From Coriobacteriales bacterium (GTDB lineage: Bacteria > Actinomycetota > Coriobacteriia > Coriobacteriales > UBA8131): a stretch of 44,385 bases of DNA. The translations under genes and the position numbers were made by a program. The notes beneath the pieces are model-generated. The model searched no databases. It saw only the letters and a list, made by a program, of their open reading frames with translations, and was not told where the DNA came from. The stretch is from the NCBI GenBank assembly GCA_031256715.1, contig JAIRQA010000123.1:1-44385 (forward strand), read 5' to 3'. The stretch's first letter is position 1. Each line of letters starts with the position of its first letter. Shown one piece after another: positions 40,131 through 44,385 of this stretch.

Positions 40131-40508
40131 TTAGCCTTTTTTGTAGCCAAGTCTTGCGATTGGAGATTCCCAGACCGCAACCTCTACAAGCTCGATTCCT
40201 GCGGGTAACTTTGTTTCAAGCGTTTCGTAAATTACGCGTGCAAGATTTTCTGCTGTAGCGTTTATGGTGTTAAATGGAGGCACCTCGTTTAAGTACTTGT
40301 GGTCATAAGCATCTAAGATAAGATGTAGGTTTGTTTTTAGATCCTGAAAGTCATAGACTATTCCCACTTCGTCTAGCTGGGTACCGCAGACACTTACCTC
40401 CACATCCCAAGTATGACCATGAAGGTTTTTGCATTGTCCGGGATATCCAACCAAGGCATGTGCTGCATCGAAGTGATCCTTTACCGTAAGCGTGTATGTT
40501 CCTGCCAT
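40131..40508 (-). CDS. queD: 6-carboxytetrahydropterin synthase (QueD/PTPS family)
   Basis: QueD makes 6-carboxy-5,6,7,8-tetrahydropterin from 7,8-dihydroneopterin triphosphate, an early step of queuosine and 7-deazaguanine synthesis. The 125-residue protein has the zinc histidines H17 (FDAAHAL), H30 and H32 (LHGHTW), the catalytic C26 (GQCKNLHGH), the YDHKYLNE block, and the C-terminal VWESP. AAGGAGG lies before the ATG, the best ribosome site of its neighbourhood. It heads the leftward run queD-coaBC-wecA-like. No other queuosine gene is in the window, so the assignment rests on the sequence family alone. Confidence 0.9.
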   Translation of the reverse strand: MAGTYTLTVKDHFDAAHALVGYPGQCKNLHGHTWDVEVSVCGTQLDEVGIVYDFQDLKTNLHLILDAYDHKYLNEVPPFNTINATAENLARVIYETLETKLPAGIELVEVAVWESPIARLGYKKG

Positions 40509-40560
40509 TTGTAGTTTGCCTCCTTACAAAATTAGTTTAGCATGTGTTAATAATAAAGCG

Positions 40561-40664
40561 CTTTATTATGGCATATTTGCGTTGGGGCCAAGCGACTCAG
40601 CTGAACTAGCTGATGAGTTCGCCATCAAAACTTTATTATGGCATATTTGCGTTGGGGCCAAGCG
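40561..40664. repeat. 34-bp direct repeat, period 70
   Basis: CTTTATTATGGCATATTTGC and the next 14 bases (to GGCCAAGCG) are identical at 40561-40594 and 40631-40664. The 36 bases between hold a TCAGCT/AGCTGA hairpin (40597-40613). Located between the RNase H and queD genes. Confidence 0.95.
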
Positions 40665-40697
40665 GTGGGATGGTTAAAAATATAAATTTGTGATACC

Positions 40698-40788
40698 AAA
40701 AAGGTCGCCGCTAGAACTCTAGAGCATGCCAGCAAAAAGGTCGCCGCTAGAATACTAGAATATGCCGCCAAAAAGGTCGCCGCTAGAA
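40698..40788 (-). repeat. 36-bp tandem repeat of the RNase H gene's 3' end, including stop codons
   Basis: AAAAAGGTCGCCGCTAGAA (plus strand) starts at 40698, 40734 and 40770, an exact 36-base period. Read leftward in the RNase H frame, the copies give SSGDLFGGIF-stop, SSGDLFAGML-stop and SSGDLFGITN, so the coding tail and its stop have been copied downstream twice. Confidence 0.92.
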
Positions 40789-41228
40789 TATGGCACCAAA
40801 AAGTCTCCAACATCAGCGTTTTTATCTAGCGCTTCATTGCAAAGCGCATCTGCTAAAGCGTTTTCTTCGCGCATCACATGAACAATCTTTGTGCTCTTAA
40901 ACTCTTGTAATATCATGCTAGCTTGTTCATATAGTGGCTTAATGCCAATATTTTTTACACGATATTCGCCATTAAGTTGCTTAACCATGAACTCGCTGTC
41001 TGCTCGTACCTCGATATTCTGAACTCCAAAAGCCAAAGCGTTTTGCAGTCCCCAAATAAGACCTTGATACTCTGCCTGCCCATTCGTTGTTACCCCAATA
41101 CAGGCGCCTCCGCTCATTTTTGCGTTCAGGTTAGCGCCGTCGTTGTTATAAAGAACAAAGCCAACGCCGCAAGGTCCTGGATTGCCTCGCGATGCGCCAT
41201 CGGTGTTAAGAATGTAGCTTTCTGCCAT
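40755..41228 (-). CDS. Ribonuclease H (RNase HI-type)
   Basis: This 157-residue protein has the RNase HI fold and the acidic active-site set D10 (NTDGASRGNPGP), E53 (QAEYQGL), D77 (RADSEF) and D127 (NALADALCN). It would cut RNA in RNA-DNA hybrids; compact forms lacking the basic protrusion, like this one, are common in Actinobacteria and Firmicutes. The tail PYSSGDLFGGIF is repeated downstream with stop codons, and its DLF core weakly recalls beta-clamp-binding peptides, though the expected glutamine is missing. It is usually next to the COG1579 zinc-ribbon gene; here a 442-base repeat-filled gap separates them. Confidence 0.88.
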   Translation of the reverse strand: MAESYILNTDGASRGNPGPCGVGFVLYNNDGANLNAKMSGGACIGVTTNGQAEYQGLIWGLQNALAFGVQNIEVRADSEFMVKQLNGEYRVKNIGIKPLYEQASMILQEFKSTKIVHVMREENALADALCNEALDKNADVGDFLVPYSSGDLFGGIF

Positions 41229-41670
41229 ACTGGTGTGTCACCATCTTTCTGTTTGCTTCTATTTGGTTTTAGTCTGTCTTAAATTTACCTTCAATATGCC
41301 AATGAGAATGGGGTTGCCACATTCCTTTTGGCTACCTTCAGCTTGTGTGCCTTTGCGCTTATCTTTGTGGATAATATAAGTGTAGATTCAAGTTTAGCAT
41401 TCACGTCTGAAGCTTGCCATTTATGAATTCACATTGTGCGTAATCGCTGGTAAACGGGAGTTCAGGCGGGCGAACAAGTTAGCGAATAGACGGGCGAACG
41501 CGACATGACCAAATCCAGGTGGGCGAACAGACGGGCGAACACAGTTCGCCCCTACAAACGGGAGCTCAGGAGGGCGAACAGACTGGCGAACACAGTTTGC
41601 CCCTACAAGGGGGCCAGGCGGGCGAACAGGCTGGCAAACGCGGCACCTTGCATACGATGCGCTTAAGACT
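41229..41670. other. Repeat-filled gap between the RNase H and COG1579 genes
   Basis: No gene is seen. The left part has no notable structure; 41456-41640 is a cluster of palindromic repeats. Open frames here encode repeat-derived peptides (VGANCVRPSVRPP type) and are not called genes. Confidence 0.7.
41456..41640. repeat. Cluster of GGGCGAAC palindromic repeats
   Basis: Two to three degenerate ~50-base units of the type ACGGGAGTTCAGG-GGGCGAACAGAC-GGCGAACACAGTTCGCCCCTACAA. The best hairpin, GGGCGAAC-ACA-GTTCGCCC, is at 41533-41551; a decayed one is at 41585-41601. Same architecture as the repeats at 403-545 and 30390-30571, with different arms. Confidence 0.8.
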
Positions 41671-42393
41671 TCACACAGACAAAAGACGATGACAATGCGG
41701 GCATTCTGTAACGCTGTCGGTGTTAACTTCGTCACGTAGCTTTATTAGTTGTCCTTGGGTAAAGCCTACGCGACACGCGCTGCAGTGCTCACCCTCTAAG
41801 TGGGCAGCGCCTATTCCGCCTTTGGCAACTCGCGCTTTCTCGTAGCGTTGGGCAATTGCTAATGGCAACGCTGCCAACAATTGCTCGCGAGACTGTTGTC
41901 TGGCGGCAATAGCAGCCTTAATTACGCCACTTTGTTCCTGATACTCTTTAGTTAGCTTCTGCTCTTGGGCACCCAGTTTTTCTATAGCGGCCGAGGCTTG
42001 CGTTTCAACAGAGTTAATCTTGTCTAACTTCTCCATAAGAATAAGCTCATCATCTTCCAACTTGCTTATGCGTTTTTGCAAGCTTTGAATATCGGCCGTA
42101 AGGGCTGTGGTCTCTTTATAGTTGGTGCTGCCATTAAGATGTTGCTGAGCCTCGTTAGATTTTGTCTGAGTGTGAGCAACCTCGTCTTGCAGAAGCGCAA
42201 TTTCGCGCTCGGTCTGTTTTTGCAGTTTGGTTACCTGTGCTAATTTGTCTAGAAATTCGGCGTTTTTTTTGCGCACAGCTAAAATCTCTTTTGGTTGTGT
42301 CAGAGCTTCCAAGCGGGAATTTAGCTGCAGTAGGGCAATGTCGGCGTCGGCAAGCTCACGAAGAATCTGTGCTGGTTTGTCATTTTTATTCAC
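41671..42393 (-). CDS. Coiled-coil zinc-ribbon protein (COG1579 family)
   Basis: The 240-residue protein has a long alpha-helical coiled coil (about residues 10-170) and a C-terminal C4-type zinc ribbon: C-x2-C in EHCSACRVGF and C-x2-C in TECPHCHRLL. This is the COG1579/CT398 architecture, seen in most Actinobacteria beside an RNase H gene; CT398 from Chlamydia binds sigma-54 and the export apparatus, but the role in Actinobacteria is unsettled and nucleic-acid or protein binding are both possible. The block GSTNYKETTALTADIQSLQKRI fits the family. Its GTG start overlaps the stop of the upstream AAA-ATPase gene by four bases (GTGA). Confidence 0.87.
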   Translation of the reverse strand: MNKNDKPAQILRELADADIALLQLNSRLEALTQPKEILAVRKKNAEFLDKLAQVTKLQKQTEREIALLQDEVAHTQTKSNEAQQHLNGSTNYKETTALTADIQSLQKRISKLEDDELILMEKLDKINSVETQASAAIEKLGAQEQKLTKEYQEQSGVIKAAIAARQQSREQLLAALPLAIAQRYEKARVAKGGIGAAHLEGEHCSACRVGFTQGQLIKLRDEVNTDSVTECPHCHRLLSV

Positions 42394-43958
42394 AGGTTAA
42401 ACTCCCATTTATCTATATTGCGCTTGTCTGAGTCAAAGATTACACCAACTTTAAAGAGCTGCTTGCCTGAACCTGTCCAGGGAGTAAGGTATTCTTTCGT
42501 GTCTATTTGTGCAAGCGCGTCTTTGGTTGTGTATTGCTTGAGGTTATCATGTTTGTTAAGTTTAAATTCAAAGCAGTAGACATTTTTCTTGGTCTCTACC
42601 AGGGTGTCTATTCTGCCTGCTGCTGTGCGTACTTCAGAGCGAGTGTTCATGCCAAAGATTCTAAAGATTAAATCTAGCATGCTATGATAATAGCGTTCTG
42701 TGTCATCGTGAACATCATAGGGTATGGCAGCAAGAAACTCTTTTAGCAGTTGCATGGCTTCGTTAAGTTTGCCTTTGTTAAGCAAGCTGGGTAACTTGGT
42801 GTAAAATGGCGGCGCAGTAATAGGAAACAAAAACTTTAAGAGTTGAGTAGAAAATGCCGACGACACTTCTTCGTTAGGGAAACCAAGCTTAAAAGTATTA
42901 TCATCGCCGTCGTAGTCTTTAATCGTTAAATAGCCTGATTGGTAAAGCAGAGGCACAAGCTGCATGCCTTCGATGTCAAAGTTAGTGAAGTCAGATACAA
43001 AGACCTCAATACCTTCTAAATCAGGGATCTGGAAGTCTTGTTTTTGCATTAGCTTATACAAAAATGTAGGAGTACCGCTTTCAAACCAAAATGGACGAAA
43101 CTCGCCACCGTTTATAAAGTGGTTAATGATACCAAAGGGGTTATAAACTGTGATTTCGTTTTTGCTAAAACGATAGCCATTATAGACTTGTCTAAGCTTG
43201 TCTATGTACTCATCTGTGCTAAGTGAGTTTATGGGAGCAAATTCATCAATGCCTGAGGCAAAATCACGCTCTAGTTCGTCTTGAGTAATGCCACAGATAT
43301 CTGAGTATTTAGGATTAAAAGAAATATCATCCAGTTGGTTTAAGTCAGAAAAGATGCTCACCTTAGAAAAGCGTGTCACGCCTGTGATAAAAGAGAATTT
43401 TAGGTAAGCATCCGAGGACTTTAATACGCCAAAGAATCCTTTTAGCTCATCTCTGAGCTGAATGTGCGTGTCTGGTGCGTCAAGCGTGCTTAATAAGGGC
43501 TTATCGTATTCATCTATGATGACAACTACTTTTTGTTGGTATTTGTAGTAAAGGTCTTCTATGAGGTTACTAAGTTTTGCCGAAGCATCGTCGCCCCTTA
43601 GTGTAAGCTCATATTTTCTTGCCACAGAACCTAGCGATGTCTTTATGCAGCTTGCCAGTGCCGGTATACCCGTTGCATAGTTTTTGGCGTTAAAATCTAT
43701 CCTGACAACAGGGTGCGCATCCCACTGCCACGCCAATTGGTTTATTGCAAGATTGGCAAATAACTCGCGCTTCCCCTCAAAAATTGATGCCAATGTAGAG
43801 CAAAGCAAGGATTTGCCAAAGCGTCTGGGACGTGAAAGAAAGACTACAGTTCCCGCAGTGGTTAAAAGCTCGTGGATGACGGCGGTCTTATCTACATAAA
43901 GATAGTTATCTTCTATAATCCGTTGATATGTTTGTATGCCCAAAGGTAGTCTTTTCAT
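42390..43958 (-). CDS. AAA-ATPase-like/PD-(D/E)XK nuclease family protein
   Basis: This 522-residue protein has the architecture of the AAA-ATPase-like family (PF09820) joined to a PD-(D/E)XK nuclease-like C-terminus (PF08011). Visible are the P-loop SRPRRFGKSLL (about residues 42-52), Walker B VVVIIDEYDKPL, the sensor-like FSFITGVTRFSKVSIFSDLN, and the nuclease core GRIDTLVETKKNVYCFEFKL with D..EFK. Such genes are common, often in many copies, in gut anaerobes; no function has been established, and defence, mobility or regulation have all been guessed. It is coupled to the zinc-ribbon gene by a four-base overlap. A TATAAT 8 bases before the ATG, without a ribosome site, suggests a nearly leaderless transcript. 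The nuclease residues appear intact. Confidence 0.88.
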   Translation of the reverse strand: MKRLPLGIQTYQRIIEDNYLYVDKTAVIHELLTTAGTVVFLSRPRRFGKSLLCSTLASIFEGKRELFANLAINQLAWQWDAHPVVRIDFNAKNYATGIPALASCIKTSLGSVARKYELTLRGDDASAKLSNLIEDLYYKYQQKVVVIIDEYDKPLLSTLDAPDTHIQLRDELKGFFGVLKSSDAYLKFSFITGVTRFSKVSIFSDLNQLDDISFNPKYSDICGITQDELERDFASGIDEFAPINSLSTDEYIDKLRQVYNGYRFSKNEITVYNPFGIINHFINGGEFRPFWFESGTPTFLYKLMQKQDFQIPDLEGIEVFVSDFTNFDIEGMQLVPLLYQSGYLTIKDYDGDDNTFKLGFPNEEVSSAFSTQLLKFLFPITAPPFYTKLPSLLNKGKLNEAMQLLKEFLAAIPYDVHDDTERYYHSMLDLIFRIFGMNTRSEVRTAAGRIDTLVETKKNVYCFEFKLNKHDNLKQYTTKDALAQIDTKEYLTPWTGSGKQLFKVGVIFDSDKRNIDKWEFNL

Positions 43959-44385
43959 AATTAACGATTATAGCAGTTATATTGGCAAATCCTTTGTTAG
44001 ACAACATGATGCTTGGACAAATTAAGTCAAATTAAGCCAAGTTAAGTCGTGCTTTAAGCTGTCAGCAAAGGTAGAAAATGGGTGCCAAGTTTAGATTTTT
44101 TGTGTTGCTGATACTCATGCTGTTTTTTCTTATGTCGAGAAAAACAGCAGCCATGCTCACAAAAACATGCTTTACCTGCAATTTAGCGTTGTGGTTTTGA
44201 GTTGTGATTCTGAGTTGTGATTCTGAGCGAACTTGCAAGAAGAAATATTTTTTGTATTGTTGTATCATAGGCGAAACAAGAAAACCAAGCGTTGTGGGAC
44301 GCGTTTTGTTGTAGATGTATATGTGGGCAGACAACTGGCGGGCAGATAACTAGCAGATAATTTACGAGCAAGCAAACAACGATAA
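43959..44385. other. Gene-free right end with small repeats and a hairpin
   Basis: No gene is supported. There is a 9-bp perfect inverted repeat GCTGTTTTT (44119-44127)/AAAAACAGC (44140-44148), which could be a weak bidirectional terminator, and a 13-base tandem repeat (GTTGTGATTCTGA type, three units, 44188-44226). AAATTAAGTC words repeat near 44020-44050. Confidence 0.6.
43967..43972 (-). promoter_or_regulatory. Extended -10 box before the AAA-ATPase gene
   Basis: On the minus strand TGCTATAAT ends 8 bases before the ATG at 43958. Transcription would begin within about two bases of the start codon, and no Shine-Dalgarno sequence intervenes. Confidence 0.6.

Noticed and set aside
44062-44334. 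90-residue frame at the right end
   Set aside because: It includes a 13-base tandem repeat and an A/T-rich hairpin, with no ribosome site or domain.

Overview
The window looks like a chromosomal segment of an anaerobic, Gram-positive actinobacterium, most likely a low-GC member of the Coriobacteriia (Eggerthella/Slackia/Cryptobacterium-like). The clues are a Tat-exported respiratory flavoprotein encoded beside multihaem c-type cytochromes, an actinobacterial/Firmicutes-type LexA box at recA, a giant sortase-type surface protein, a COG1579 zinc-ribbon gene near an RNase H gene, and several apparently leaderless genes. This assignment rests on gene content read by eye; no 16S or other marker is present.

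Layout. Positions 1-1004 hold the 5' end of a leftward gene cut by the window edge, then a 333-bp MITE-like element with 23-bp terminal inverted repeats and a 9-bp target-site duplication, then a repeat-rich leader. Rightward genes follow: ahcY, rimO, and a fused pgsA-cinA gene. A 13.9-kb gene (5355-19271) encodes a 4638-residue cell-wall adhesin with its own promoter and terminator. It is followed by yebC, a DUF3866 gene and xerD. From 22711 to the right end everything reads leftward: recX and recA (with a LexA box inside the recA promoter); a pentahaem NrfA-like lipoprotein, a membrane-anchored NrfH-like cytochrome and a Tat lipoprotein flavoenzyme; pyrE; a complete dTDP-L-rhamnose set (rmlA, D, B, C) with a rhamnosyltransferase-like GT2; an LCP ligase; a WecA-type transferase, coaBC and queD; an RNase H gene; a COG1579 zinc-ribbon gene; and an AAA-ATPase/PD-(D/E)XK gene.

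How the genes fit together. The flavoenzyme and two cytochromes probably form a quinol-linked extracytoplasmic reductase: membrane NrfH-like protein, then NrfA-like protein, then flavoprotein. The NrfA-like protein has lost the motifs expected of a nitrite reductase, so its job is probably electron transfer or a different reduction. WecA, the rml genes, the GT2 and the LCP protein together could build and attach a rhamnose-containing wall glycan, to whose wall the giant adhesin would also be anchored. RecA, RecX and XerD handle recombination and chromosome resolution.

The most unusual general property is repeat activity. There are three clusters of palindromic repeats whose stem sequences differ but stay complementary, and many in-frame tandem repeats with unit lengths divisible by three inside otherwise conserved genes (pgsA-cinA, the adhesin, the LCP gene, possibly the DUF3866 gene). 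A 36-bp repeat duplicates the 3' end of the RNase H gene, and an 88-bp insertion/duplication truncates the NrfA-like gene. No tRNA, rRNA or CRISPR array was recognised.
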